Shown in pieces: positions 8,570-17,121 of a DNA stretch of 64,000 nucleotides (position 1 is its first letter; each line of letters opens with the position of its first letter). Source of the DNA: Catalimonadaceae bacterium JC749 (GTDB lineage: Bacteria > Bacteroidota > Bacteroidia > Cytophagales > Cyclobacteriaceae). A model generated the notes under the pieces. The model did not search any database. It saw only the letters and a program-made list of their open reading frames with translations, and was not told where the DNA came from. The position numbers were made by a program, and so were the translations under genes. Location: NCBI GenBank assembly GCA_021730635.1, contig JAJNNC010000004.1, positions 186,001-250,000 on the forward strand, read 5' to 3'.

Positions 8570-8887
8570 ATGGCTGTAGAAGTAGCAACCGATATTAACT
8601 TTCCGGATTTATTGGAAAATAATGACAAAGTAATTGTTAAATATTATGCAGATTGGTGCGGAAGTTGCCGTTTGTTTAATCCTAAGTATAAGAGATTATC
8701 AGAAGATAACCGGTTTGAAGGCATCGCATTTCTGGATGTGAATGCGGAGAAAAATCCGGAAGCCCGTAAGGCTGCTGGCGTTTCTAATTTGCCGTATTTT
8801 GCCGTATTCAAGAATGGTGCGTTAATAGATGCTGTTGCATCCAGTAAAGAAGATGCAGTGGTAGAACTTATTGAGAAGTTGAATTAA
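8570..8887 (+). CDS. Thioredoxin-family protein (CGSC active site)
   Basis: Cytosolic thioredoxin-fold protein of 105 residues without a signal peptide. The redox motif is WCGSC (Cys30/Cys33) instead of the WCGPC of classic thioredoxins, in the context YYADWCGSCRLFNPKY. The cis-proline loop is SNLPYF, and the FKNGALID strand-turn is standard. The Pro-to-Ser change in the active site is known from some thioredoxin-like reductases and tends to shift redox potential (family knowledge). It is followed after 7 bp by a small conserved gene, so the two are almost certainly cotranscribed. A general thiol-disulfide reductase or a dedicated partner of a peroxidase is likely; no peroxiredoxin gene is in the window. 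Confidence 0.88.
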   Translation: MAVEVATDINFPDLLENNDKVIVKYYADWCGSCRLFNPKYKRLSEDNRFEGIAFLDVNAEKNPEARKAAGVSNLPYFAVFKNGALIDAVASSKEDAVVELIEKLN

Positions 8888-8894
8888 GGAAAAT

Positions 8895-9137
8895 ATGAAA
8901 ATACCTGTCGTAAAACAATTGGTGGAGAACCGTACCATGGATGAACTCAGGGAAGCTGAAGATGCCCTGATTGATGAAAAACCCTTTCCCTTTGAAATTG
9001 GTGGAAAAGATGAAGGTGAAAAACTGACTCATATTCTAGCGGCAATTTATATTCTCGAGAAAATGAAAACGGATGGCATGGAATTTAAAGAAGCTCTGAG
9101 GGAATATACCAGAATGGTTAGAGAGTCTATCAGTTAA
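8895..9137 (+). CDS. Small conserved protein, DUF6952-like
   Basis: 80-residue soluble, helical, acidic protein starting MKIPVVKQLVENRTMDELREAEDALIDE. From memory it matches DUF6952, a short Bacteroidota family that usually sits directly behind a thioredoxin gene, as here (7-bp gap). No catalytic motif, no cysteine and no membrane segment is present. The tight linkage suggests it works with or stabilises the thioredoxin-like protein, but this is inference. An intrinsic terminator closes the two-gene unit. Confidence 0.7.
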   Translation: MKIPVVKQLVENRTMDELREAEDALIDEKPFPFEIGGKDEGEKLTHILAAIYILEKMKTDGMEFKEALREYTRMVRESIS

Positions 9138-9161
9138 GACAATCACGAATTCAGATAGTGT

Positions 9162-9190
9162 AAGAACGGGCGAAATCTCGTTCTTTTTTT
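9162..9190 (+). terminator. Intrinsic terminator after thioredoxin operon
   Basis: AAGAACG (9162-9168) pairs with CGTTCTT (9179-9185) over a 10-nt loop, followed by a T run to 9190. It starts 25 bp beyond the stop of the small DUF6952-like gene. Confidence 0.8.
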
Positions 9191-9241
9191 GTATATAATA
9201 TTTGTCTAGCTTGCTGGTATTGAACCAAATAGACGAAAACC

Positions 9242-9955
9242 TTGCGTACCCAAACTTGTTTTTACTTTATCGTTCTGTTAATACTCTTTGGTGGTTGCGA
9301 GAGTGAAACTATTGCTCCACAGGAGAACCGGGTAGGATACAGTTATTTCCCCTTGTCTGTGGGCAATTATGCCATTTATGCAGTGGAAGATATTCAATAC
9401 CATTTTGGGCAGGATCCTGATACCAGCCTGTATCAGTTAAAGGAGGTCGTATCGGATTCTTTTCCTGGCAATGGAGGAGAAATCATTTATCAGTTAGAAC
9501 GGTTCAAGAAATGGGAAAATGGGGCGTGGCAGCTGGACTCCATCTGGACAGCCCGTAAAAACGCACAGCGGGTGGTGGTCGTGGAAAATAATGTGCCGCT
9601 GGTAAAATTAGTTTTTCCCTTTCAAACTGGCCTGGAATGGGATGGCAATGCGATGAACAGTCACCCTGAGCAAATGTACACCCTCATGTCCACCAGCGAA
9701 ACACTGGCGGAGGAAATGGAGAGTCCCCTGGATTCGCTGCTGGCGCATAGCCTGACGGTAATGCAGGAAGAAAGTCTGGATACGGTCATTCTGTATACAC
9801 AAAAGCTGGAAACCTACGTTGAAGAGGTAGGGCTTTTTTACAAAAAATCCGTTAACTTACACTACTGTGCCAGTACTCCTGAATGTTTAGGATTGGGTAT
9901 CCTGGAGTCCGGGTGGCGATACCGGCAAATATTGATAGACTATGGGAAAGAATAA
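9242..9955 (+). CDS. Hypothetical lipoprotein upstream of subtilase
   Basis: I do not recognise a family. The 237-residue product has an SPII signal peptide with lipobox LFGGC (Cys19), then a mixed alpha/beta, aromatic-rich body (YFPLSVGNYAIYAVEDIQY...) similar in style to Bacteroidota periplasmic or surface lipoproteins of about this size. The start is a TTG at 9242: a stop codon lies four codons upstream and no ATG fits before the lipobox. The 3' end overlaps the following T9SS-secreted peptidase gene by 14 bp, so the two are translationally linked. A chaperone, inhibitor or surface partner of the peptidase is possible but unproven. Confidence 0.8.
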   Translation: MRTQTCFYFIVLLILFGGCESETIAPQENRVGYSYFPLSVGNYAIYAVEDIQYHFGQDPDTSLYQLKEVVSDSFPGNGGEIIYQLERFKKWENGAWQLDSIWTARKNAQRVVVVENNVPLVKLVFPFQTGLEWDGNAMNSHPEQMYTLMSTSETLAEEMESPLDSLLAHSLTVMQEESLDTVILYTQKLETYVEEVGLFYKKSVNLHYCASTPECLGLGILESGWRYRQILIDYGKE

Positions 9956-11600
9956 TTTGTATTACCTTCGCAGTTTTTTATGCATACTACTACTTTGTAT
10001 TGTTGGAACCCTTCAGGCACAGGAAAATAAATACATGGTTTTCTTTTACGATAAAGATACCCTTCTTTATCGTTATGATCAGCCGGAAGAATTTCTTTCT
10101 CCCAGAGCGATCGCCCGCAAAGAAAAATACAATATTCCTATCCAGTTTTCTGATTTACCCGTCAATCCCTCTTACAAGCAGCAGCTCTCTGAAGCCGGCG
10201 GAACTGTCCACCATACTTCCCGTTGGTTCAACGGAGCCCTCGTAGTCTGTGACGACAGCAGCATACAGCTCATTGAGTCGCTTGACTTTGTAATGCGTAC
10301 GGAGCTGATCAAACCCGCTGGCAAAGGCAGCAGAAAAAAAGTGGGTTCCTCTGTCGATGGAGGTGAAGCGTTGAAAAAAAATTGGAAGCGTGAAGAAGAA
10401 CTGCTGAATATGGTGCAAAATGAAATGCTGGGCATAGACGAAATGCATCTTCAGGGTTTCAACGGAGAAGGGCTGTTAATAGGTGTATTCGATGGAGGGT
10501 TTCGGGGGGTAGACACTTCTCAGTATTTTACCCATCTATTTGAAAACCAACAGTTAATCCCTGGCTATGACTTTGTCGGCAACAGCCAGAACGTCTTTCA
10601 ATACAGTCAGCATGGCACGGAAGCACTGTCCTGTATTGCCGCTTATATGCCGGGCATTCTGGAAGCGGGAGCCTATGGGGCCGATATTATGCTCTGTGTA
10701 ACGGAAGAGAGCGGTTCGGAATACCGGATCGAAGAGTATAACTGGCTGCTGGCCGCGGAGCGGGCCGATAGCGCCGGCGTCGATATCATCAGTACCTCGC
10801 TGGGTTATACTACCTTTGATGATACGACCATGAATTATGGGTTTGACGATCTGGACGGTAAAACAGCTGTGATTACCCGGGCAGTCAATATGGCTACCGA
10901 CAAAGGGATTCTTTGTGTGATCAGTGCCGGTAATGAAGGCAGCGGTAGCTGGAAATATGTTTCACCCCCGGCCGACGCTTCCAATGTTTTGGCCGTTGGC
11001 GCTGTCAGTACCGGTGGACACCGGGTATCGTTCAGTTCCATTGGACCTACCGCCGACGGAAGAATCAAACCGGATGTATCCGCCCTGGGCCTGCAAACGG
11101 TGGTGGTCAATGCACAAAGTCAGGTCACTACCTCCAATGGCACTTCCTTTTCAGCCCCCCTTATCGCTGGCTTTACAGCCGGAGTGTGGCAGGCTTTTCC
11201 GGCCTTAAACAACAAAGAAATTGTAGAAAAAATAAAAGAGTCCGGTCATCAGGGGTTAGCTCCCGATAATGAACTGGGCTACGGGATCCCGGATTTTAAT
11301 GTATTAATTGATAAAGAACTGACCCCGGTACCCGACACAGAATTGAAACATTTTTTTGAGGTTTATCCCAACCCGGTGGAAGAAGGAAAAGTATTTGTGG
11401 AAGCTAAATCTGATCAATTTTCCGGTAATATAGAATTATGGTTGTATAACAGCACCGGTCAGATTGTGCAAAAACAACAGGTTTCCTATGCACGGAAAGA
11501 AACCATTGATCTGGACACCAGCCTTTTGGAGAAGGGGATTTATATATTGCACGTGCTAAGCGCAGATTCATCAGATACTTTCAAACTGGTTAAATTTTAA
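9942..11600 (+). CDS. T9SS-secreted S8 subtilisin-like serine peptidase
   Basis: Secreted endopeptidase of family S8 (552 aa). A signal peptide ends near LQAQ (residue 27). The catalytic triad is visible: Asp184 in GVFDGGFRG, His224 in SQHGTEALS, and Ser402 in NGTSFSAPLIAG; the oxyanion Asn lies in ISAGNEGSG. The segment between the signal and Asp184 may act as a short propeptide. The last ~80 residues (FEVYPNPVEEG ... to GIYILHVLSADSSDTFKLVKF) are a type A T9SS sorting domain, so the enzyme is delivered to the cell surface or medium. It overlaps the preceding lipoprotein gene by 14 bp. Expected role: breakdown of extracellular protein. Confidence 0.93.
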   Translation: MGKNNLYYLRSFLCILLLCIVGTLQAQENKYMVFFYDKDTLLYRYDQPEEFLSPRAIARKEKYNIPIQFSDLPVNPSYKQQLSEAGGTVHHTSRWFNGALVVCDDSSIQLIESLDFVMRTELIKPAGKGSRKKVGSSVDGGEALKKNWKREEELLNMVQNEMLGIDEMHLQGFNGEGLLIGVFDGGFRGVDTSQYFTHLFENQQLIPGYDFVGNSQNVFQYSQHGTEALSCIAAYMPGILEAGAYGADIMLCVTEESGSEYRIEEYNWLLAAERADSAGVDIISTSLGYTTFDDTTMNYGFDDLDGKTAVITRAVNMATDKGILCVISAGNEGSGSWKYVSPPADASNVLAVGAVSTGGHRVSFSSIGPTADGRIKPDVSALGLQTVVVNAQSQVTTSNGTSFSAPLIAGFTAGVWQAFPALNNKEIVEKIKESGHQGLAPDNELGYGIPDFNVLIDKELTPVPDTELKHFFEVYPNPVEEGKVFVEAKSDQFSGNIELWLYNSTGQIVQKQQVSYARKETIDLDTSLLEKGIYILHVLSADSSDTFKLVKF

Positions 11601-11612
11601 AAGATAATTTTT

Positions 11613-11620
11613 TAGCTTTG
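11613..11620 (+). promoter_or_regulatory. Candidate -7 element for rpe
   Basis: TAGCTTTG matches TAnnTTTG exactly, 30 bp before the rpe start codon and just after the subtilase stop. It suggests that rpe has its own promoter even though it follows the subtilase closely. Confidence 0.45.
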
Positions 11621-11650
11621 CCCAGTTTTTGACCATAAAAAGCCCCTGAC

Positions 11651-12313
11651 ATGGAACCTATCATTGCTCCCTCCATACTGGCCTGTGACTTTGCTAACCT
11701 TCAGCAGGAAATTGAAATGCTGAACCAGAGTAAAGCAGACTGGATTCATGTAGATGTTATGGATGGCGTGTTTGTTCCCAACATATCGCTGGGACTCCCA
11801 ATCTGCAAAGCCGTCAGTGAACATGCCCAAAAGCCTTTGGATGTTCATCTGATGATTGTCAACCCTGATGCATATATTGAGCCTTTCAAAGAGGCAGGGG
11901 CCAACCATATTACTGTCCATTATGAAGCCTGTACCCACTTGCACCGTACTTTAGAAAAAATAAAGAAAAATGATTGTAAAGCTGGGGTAGCCATCAATCC
12001 GCATACTTCGGTAGCCTTGTTAGAAGATATTATCGGGATGGTGGATATTGTCTTGGTCATGTCCGTGAATCCCGGTTTTGGCGGACAGGAATTTATAGCC
12101 CGTACCTATCAGAAAATAAGAAATGTACAGGCGTTAATACAAAAAGAGAATGCCCATGCGTTGGTAGAAATAGATGGAGGCGTTAGTCAGGAAAACGCTT
12201 CCCAATTGCTACAGGCAGGTGCCCACGTATTGGTAGCTGGAAGTTCAGTCTTTAAATCATCCAATCCAAAGGGTATGATTGCCGAATTGAAAAATACCCG
12301 AGCTTCAAAGTAG
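11651..12313 (+). CDS. rpe: Ribulose-phosphate 3-epimerase
   Basis: Cytosolic enzyme of the pentose phosphate pathway (220 aa, normal length) that interconverts ribulose 5-phosphate and xylulose 5-phosphate. The TIM-barrel motifs are complete: APSILACDF, HVDVMDGVFVPN (metal ligands His33 and Asp35), DVHLMI (His66), VMSVNPGFGGQ, and EIDGGV with the second catalytic Asp, then the phosphate-binding LVAGSSVF. Ten bases separate it from the TonB-dependent receptor gene downstream, which is unrelated in function; the two may simply share a transcript. Confidence 0.97.
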   Translation: MEPIIAPSILACDFANLQQEIEMLNQSKADWIHVDVMDGVFVPNISLGLPICKAVSEHAQKPLDVHLMIVNPDAYIEPFKEAGANHITVHYEACTHLHRTLEKIKKNDCKAGVAINPHTSVALLEDIIGMVDIVLVMSVNPGFGGQEFIARTYQKIRNVQALIQKENAHALVEIDGGVSQENASQLLQAGAHVLVAGSSVFKSSNPKGMIAELKNTRASK

Positions 12314-12322
12314 TCACACTAC

Positions 12323-14722
12323 ATGTTTTCAAAGTATTGCCCTATCTTATTTTCTGTTCTGCTGCTATTTTTATTTCTAGAGGGGTGGAGCCAGCCTGCT
12401 TTGTTGCAAGGACAGATTACGGACAGTACGCAAACAGCCATTGAAGATGTGTCCATACAGGTGCAGGGTTTTAATCAGGGAACCAACACCGATGTGGGAG
12501 GCAGGTATTCCATGACGCTACCTGCCGGTAACTACACCCTGATCATTTCCCATGTGGAATATCAGACCCTTAGAGAAAATATTCAGCTGAGAGCGGGTGA
12601 TACACTCCTTCAAAACTGGATACTGAAACCCAACATCCGTGTACTGGAACAGGTAGAAGTAAAAGGGGACAATAACGACACCGACAGGCAGGAACCTGGA
12701 TTGATCAAACTGGACCCGGAAGCAGCAAAAAATATCCCTTCTCCTTTTAACGATTTTACCAAGATACTGGCCACCCTCCCCGGCGTGAGCAGTAACAATG
12801 AACTGTCTTCTACCTATTCTGTGAGAGGTGGGAATTATGATGAAAACCTTGTCTATGTGAATGATATCCCGGTATATCGCCCTTTCCTGGTTAGTGCGGG
12901 ACAGCAGGAAGGGCTGAGTTTTATCAATCCTGACATGGTTTCTCAGGTGGCTTTTTCGTCGGGTGGCTGGCAGGCCAAATATGGAGACAAGCTCTCTTCC
13001 AATTTAAATGTGACCTATAAACGCCCTACTCAGACCAGGGCCTCATTAACTGCCAGCCTGTTGGGTGGCGCGGCCCATGTGGAAGGAGCTACTGCCAACC
13101 AAAAGGTTTCTTATCTGCTAGGGGCGCGTCTTAAAAGCGCGCAGTATCTGCTCAATACCCTGGAAACCAACGGGCAGTATCTACCCAGATTTACCGATAT
13201 ACAATCCTATGTCACTATTGATGTGGATGGTGATCCTGACAGAACAGTTTCTGAAATAGGACTGTTAACGGCTTTTGCCAACAACCGTTACCTGGTCAGA
13301 CCGGAGACCCGGGAAACTTACTTTGGTACATTACAGGAGCCTTTACGATTATTGGTCGGGTACGATGGTCAGGAAATTTTACAATACAGGACCTTTCAGC
13401 AGGGTGTTAAGTTTTTTCATCAGTTTAATCCCCGGTGGAGTAATAACCTGATCGCCTCCTGGGCTCATACGCAGGAACGGGAATATATTGACCTGGAAGG
13501 AGCCTATTACCTGTGTCAGGTGCAATTTGATGCCGATGGCAAACAGATGAAAGAATGCAATACTGTTTTAGGAGTAGGGTCTCATTACAACCATGCAAGG
13601 AATAAACTGTCAGCTGATATCCTGAATCTAGAGAACCGAACTACTTTTGCAGTCAATGCTTCCAATACGCTCGAGATGGGTGTAGGATTTGCCAGCGAAC
13701 AGATTGATGACCAGTTGCAGCAATATGCCTTCAGTGATTCTTCTGACTATGTCACCATCCATCAACGGATTTACAACAGTTTGGATATTGCGTCACAGCG
13801 CTTTTTTGCATTTGTGCAAAATACCTATGAACCCAATGAGGTGCACACGCTGAACTATGGGGTTCGCCTTCACTACTGGACACTAAATCAGCAGTGGCTG
13901 GTCAGTCCACGCCTGCAGTATGCCTATCAACCAGCCGGATGGCGGGATGTGGTTTTTAGAATCGCCGCTGGCTCCTATCAGCAACCTCCCTTTTATCGTG
14001 AACTTCGCGACAGAGAAGGCAATCTACATAAAGATATTCTGGCGCAATCTTCCTGGCATGCCATCGCTGGGTTTGATTATCAGTTTACCATGTTTGGCCG
14101 GCCTTTTACTTTCCTGACGGAGGTCTATTATAAATATATGTATCATGTGATCCCTTATGATGTGGACAATGTCAGGATACGGTATTTCGCTGACAATAAT
14201 GCCACAGCATATGCGACGGGCATTGACTTCAGGATCAACGGAGAGTTCATAGAAGGAGCGGAGTCCTGGTTTAGTCTGGGCATTCTCAGAACCAGAGAGA
14301 ATATTGAAGGAGATGACAGGGGTTATATCAGACGTCCCACGGATCAATTGATTAATTTGGGTATTTTCTTTCAGGATCATCTACCCAACGATCCCTCAAC
14401 TCGGGTTTATTTAAGTGTATTATATGGCACAGGTTTACCTTTCGGACCACCCAACAACCTGCGTTACCGCAATGCTTTTCCACCACCGGATTACAAACGG
14501 GTGGATATAGGATTCTCCAAACAATTGTTTTTCAGAGAAGAAAAAAATAAGGACAATGCCTTTCTGCGTTCTCTTTGGTTAGGGGCTGAAATTCTGAATG
14601 TATTAGGTGCCGATAACACAATCTCCTACACCTGGGTCACTGATGTGAACAATTTGCAGTACCCTGTCCCTAATCGCCTTTCTGCTCGATTTTTAAATCT
14701 GAAGGCCATCGTCAGATACTAA
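12323..14722 (+). CDS. TonB-dependent outer-membrane receptor
   Basis: Outer-membrane receptor (799 aa) with a signal peptide (to about residue 24), a carboxypeptidase-regulatory-like N-terminal domain (about 28-110, LQGQITDSTQTAIEDVSIQVQG), a plug domain (about 125-230; TLPGVSSNNELSSTYSVRGGNYDENLVYVNDIPVY), and a 22-strand-type beta-barrel ending in ...LNLKAIVRY. It imports an unknown ligand using energy from a TonB-ExbBD complex such as the one at 46-48 kb. It is not a SusC: no SusD partner follows and the SusC-specific spacing is absent. The next genes encode lipoproteins after a 131-bp gap. Confidence 0.9.
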   Translation: MFSKYCPILFSVLLLFLFLEGWSQPALLQGQITDSTQTAIEDVSIQVQGFNQGTNTDVGGRYSMTLPAGNYTLIISHVEYQTLRENIQLRAGDTLLQNWILKPNIRVLEQVEVKGDNNDTDRQEPGLIKLDPEAAKNIPSPFNDFTKILATLPGVSSNNELSSTYSVRGGNYDENLVYVNDIPVYRPFLVSAGQQEGLSFINPDMVSQVAFSSGGWQAKYGDKLSSNLNVTYKRPTQTRASLTASLLGGAAHVEGATANQKVSYLLGARLKSAQYLLNTLETNGQYLPRFTDIQSYVTIDVDGDPDRTVSEIGLLTAFANNRYLVRPETRETYFGTLQEPLRLLVGYDGQEILQYRTFQQGVKFFHQFNPRWSNNLIASWAHTQEREYIDLEGAYYLCQVQFDADGKQMKECNTVLGVGSHYNHARNKLSADILNLENRTTFAVNASNTLEMGVGFASEQIDDQLQQYAFSDSSDYVTIHQRIYNSLDIASQRFFAFVQNTYEPNEVHTLNYGVRLHYWTLNQQWLVSPRLQYAYQPAGWRDVVFRIAAGSYQQPPFYRELRDREGNLHKDILAQSSWHAIAGFDYQFTMFGRPFTFLTEVYYKYMYHVIPYDVDNVRIRYFADNNATAYATGIDFRINGEFIEGAESWFSLGILRTRENIEGDDRGYIRRPTDQLINLGIFFQDHLPNDPSTRVYLSVLYGTGLPFGPPNNLRYRNAFPPPDYKRVDIGFSKQLFFREEKNKDNAFLRSLWLGAEILNVLGADNTISYTWVTDVNNLQYPVPNRLSARFLNLKAIVRY

Positions 14723-14769
14723 TAATGCGTAAAATAATATAGCATTTAACAAAATAATTTAGCATTATT
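14721..14769. repeat. Direct and inverted repeats upstream of lpoB
   Basis: Two 16-bp direct repeats, AAAATAATATAGCATT (14731-14746) and AAAATAATTTAGCATT (14751-14766), differ at one base and start 20 bp apart, about two helical turns. An inverted pair AATAATGC (14721-14728) and GCATTATT (14762-14769) brackets them. They lie between the receptor stop and the promoter-like element of the lpoB-like gene, so a dimeric or cooperative regulator site is the simplest reading. Confidence 0.55.
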
Positions 14770-14814
14770 CAAACGGACATCTTGTCATTCTTACAATCAA
14801 ACGTTCTTCGGTAT

Positions 14815-14822
14815 TAAATTTG
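14815..14822 (+). promoter_or_regulatory. Candidate -7 element for lpoB-like operon
   Basis: TAAATTTG matches TAnnTTTG exactly, 31 bp upstream of the start codon at 14854 and about 50 bp downstream of the repeat block. Confidence 0.5.
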
Positions 14823-14853
14823 TATTTCTAATGCAAACCAAACTCAAAAGCGC

Positions 14854-15444
14854 ATGAAATCACTGTCCCCAACCCTCTGGATACTTTTTCTTTCTGCACT
14901 CTTACTGTGGGGTTGTGCTAAAAAAACGGTCACGCGGGTCAATACGGATACCGATATTGATCTCAGCGGACGCTGGAATGATGCCGATTCCAGAAGAGTG
15001 GCGGAGGCCATGACAGAAAGTTTACTGAACAGCCACTGGCGTGAAGATTTTGTACAGCGGAATAATCGTAAACCGGTAGTCATTGTAGGGCTGATCACTA
15101 ATAAAAGTCATGAGCATATTGAGCCGGAAATATTTATCAAGGATATAGAAAAAGAACTGGTGCGGTCAACACTGGTGAGGATAGTGCAGAACAGTGAGTT
15201 TCGGGAAAAACTCAGGGATGAAAGAGCCGATCAGCAGGAATTTGCGGCCCCGGAAACACAAAAACGATGGGGAGCCGAATTAGGAGCCGATTTCATGATG
15301 TTTGGAACTATCAATGCAATTGTAGATAGTGAAGGAAAACGACAGGTCACTTTTTATCAGGTAGATCTGGAACTGTCGGACCTGGAATCCAATGAACTGG
15401 TTTGGGTAGATGGTAAAAAAATCAAGAAATATATTGTCGGGTAA
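14854..15444 (+). CDS. LpoB-like lipoprotein (PBP activator family)
   Basis: Lipoprotein of 196 residues with lipobox LLWGC (Cys21). The body matches the LpoB fold by pattern: DIDLSGRWNDADSRRVAEAMTESLL, VVIVGLITNKSHEHIEP, FIKDIEKELVRS, GAELGADFMMFGTINAIVD and a C-terminal strand ending KKIKKYIVG. In gammaproteobacteria LpoB is an outer-membrane lipoprotein that activates the peptidoglycan synthase PBP1B; homologues in Bacteroidota are annotated by similarity only. The next gene encodes a COG3014-like lipoprotein, the usual neighbour of lpoB-type genes outside enterics. A role in envelope growth is likely but not proven here. Confidence 0.82.
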   Translation: MKSLSPTLWILFLSALLLWGCAKKTVTRVNTDTDIDLSGRWNDADSRRVAEAMTESLLNSHWREDFVQRNNRKPVVIVGLITNKSHEHIEPEIFIKDIEKELVRSTLVRIVQNSEFREKLRDERADQQEFAAPETQKRWGAELGADFMMFGTINAIVDSEGKRQVTFYQVDLELSDLESNELVWVDGKKIKKYIVG

Positions 15445-15495
15445 GCAGCCAATACACTAATCAAAGCATCCAGCATTATCAAAGCCTTACAGCGC

Positions 15496-16938
15496 ATGGC
15501 CTCTCTCAACACAGTGAAGCGAAGGATTTTCTTGTGCATCCTGGCTGGTTTCTGTTTCTCCTGTGCTACCTACTACCAGGTAAATCTTAAATTCAACCGG
15601 TTTTTTGAAGAGGGAGAACTGGAGAAGGCAGAGAAGACCCTGTCGTCTAATCAAAAAGCCGGTACAGGCAAAGCCAAGCTTTTGTATTACATGAATCTGG
15701 GGGTAGTAGCTGCGCTCCAGGGCCACTTTGAGGAAAGCAATCTATCGCTGGAGCAGGCATACCTGTTAGGAGAAGATCTGCGCAACAATTACTGGAATAC
15801 CGCTACCGCTTTACTGCTCAATCCAAATGTTACCTATTACACCGGTGAGGATCACGAATTGTTAATGATCCATTATTACAAAGCACTCAATTTTCTGCAA
15901 TTGGGCGATCCTCAAAGTGCTTTGGTAGAATGCAGAAGGCTGAATATTAAGCTTCAAAAGCTCAGCGATCATTACCAGACGGGCCTCCTGGGGCATCCGG
16001 GAAAATATACCAGAGATGCCTTCATTCATACCCTGATGGGGCTTATTTATGAGGCTGACAAGGATATTAACAACGCCTTTATTGCCTATAGAAATGCAGT
16101 TGACATTTACCGGACTGATTATCTTCCGCTGTTTGGCATTGACGCGCCGGAACAGTTGAAGCAGGATCTGCTGCGTACAGCCTATATCATGGGCTTCACT
16201 ACAGAACTGAAAAGATATGAGGAATTGTTAGGGATAACCTATCAACCTGAGAAGCAGGCAGGTGGTGAACTGGTATTTTTCTGGAATAATGGCCTGTGTC
16301 CCATCAAAGCGGAATGGGGCTTACATTTCGCATTGGTTCGTGGAGCAGGAGGCTTGGTAAACTTCCAAAACGATGCCTATGGACTAAATTTTCCGTTTTA
16401 TTTGGACAGCGACAAAGACTACGAAGAAAAAGGGTTGCATCACCTGGAGTTCATCCGGATCGCTTTCCCCAAATATGTGGAACGACACACAGTATTTAAT
16501 TCGGCGGAGCTTGAAACTATTCAGGGAAAATGTACATTGGAAAAGGCTGAGGATATCAACGCGATTGCCTTTCGTTCCCTACAACAACGCATGTGGAAAG
16601 AATGTAGTGTATCACTGCTTCGCATTGCTGTGAAGAAAGCGGCAGAATATGGTATTCGACAGGAGAATGAAGACCTTGGGGCACTGGTAGGCATGGTAAA
16701 CGCACTCACTGAAAAAGCAGATACCCGCAACTGGCAAACCATTCCTCATTCAATCTATTATGGCAGAGTGCCCTTGCCGGAAGGAGAACAAAAAGTGCGA
16801 TTTATTCTGAAAGGCAGTCAGGGAGAAGCTGAAGAGCAGGTCCATGAGTTGACCTTTCATATACAGCCTCAAAAGACTACCTTTTTCTCTTTTCATTCTT
16901 TGGAAGCGAAGCCATTTTCTCCTTATCCTATCCATTAG
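15496..16938 (+). CDS. COG3014-like TPR lipoprotein
   Basis: Lipoprotein of 480 residues with a lipobox-like FCFSC (Cys23). Residues ~30-240 look like tetratricopeptide helices (FFEEGELEKAEKTL, YMNLGVVAALQGHFEESNLSLEQAYLLGE, YYKALNFLQLGDPQSALVECRRLN, IYEADKDINNAFIAYRNAVDIY). The rest is a mixed domain that includes HLEFIRIAFPKY. This matches the uncharacterised COG3014 family, typically encoded with LpoB. The gap to the LpoB-like gene is 51 bp on the same strand, so cotranscription is expected. A scaffold for envelope assembly on the periplasmic face of a membrane is plausible; no enzymatic motif is visible. Confidence 0.75.
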   Translation: MASLNTVKRRIFLCILAGFCFSCATYYQVNLKFNRFFEEGELEKAEKTLSSNQKAGTGKAKLLYYMNLGVVAALQGHFEESNLSLEQAYLLGEDLRNNYWNTATALLLNPNVTYYTGEDHELLMIHYYKALNFLQLGDPQSALVECRRLNIKLQKLSDHYQTGLLGHPGKYTRDAFIHTLMGLIYEADKDINNAFIAYRNAVDIYRTDYLPLFGIDAPEQLKQDLLRTAYIMGFTTELKRYEELLGITYQPEKQAGGELVFFWNNGLCPIKAEWGLHFALVRGAGGLVNFQNDAYGLNFPFYLDSDKDYEEKGLHHLEFIRIAFPKYVERHTVFNSAELETIQGKCTLEKAEDINAIAFRSLQQRMWKECSVSLLRIAVKKAAEYGIRQENEDLGALVGMVNALTEKADTRNWQTIPHSIYYGRVPLPEGEQKVRFILKGSQGEAEEQVHELTFHIQPQKTTFFSFHSLEAKPFSPYPIH

Positions 16939-17121
16939 TATTTCAGGCTGGCTGACATACCTCTCAGAAAAGTCTAGTAGGGTAAGGAGGTTCTTTCGAA
17001 AAAGTATGACACAAAGAATGACGCTTTTTAGGGGTCGATATTACCTGAAAGCCTTTCTTTACATTTAGAAAAAAATCTATGTATTATAGATCATATATTG
17101 TCTTTTTAATTGAAGTATTGA

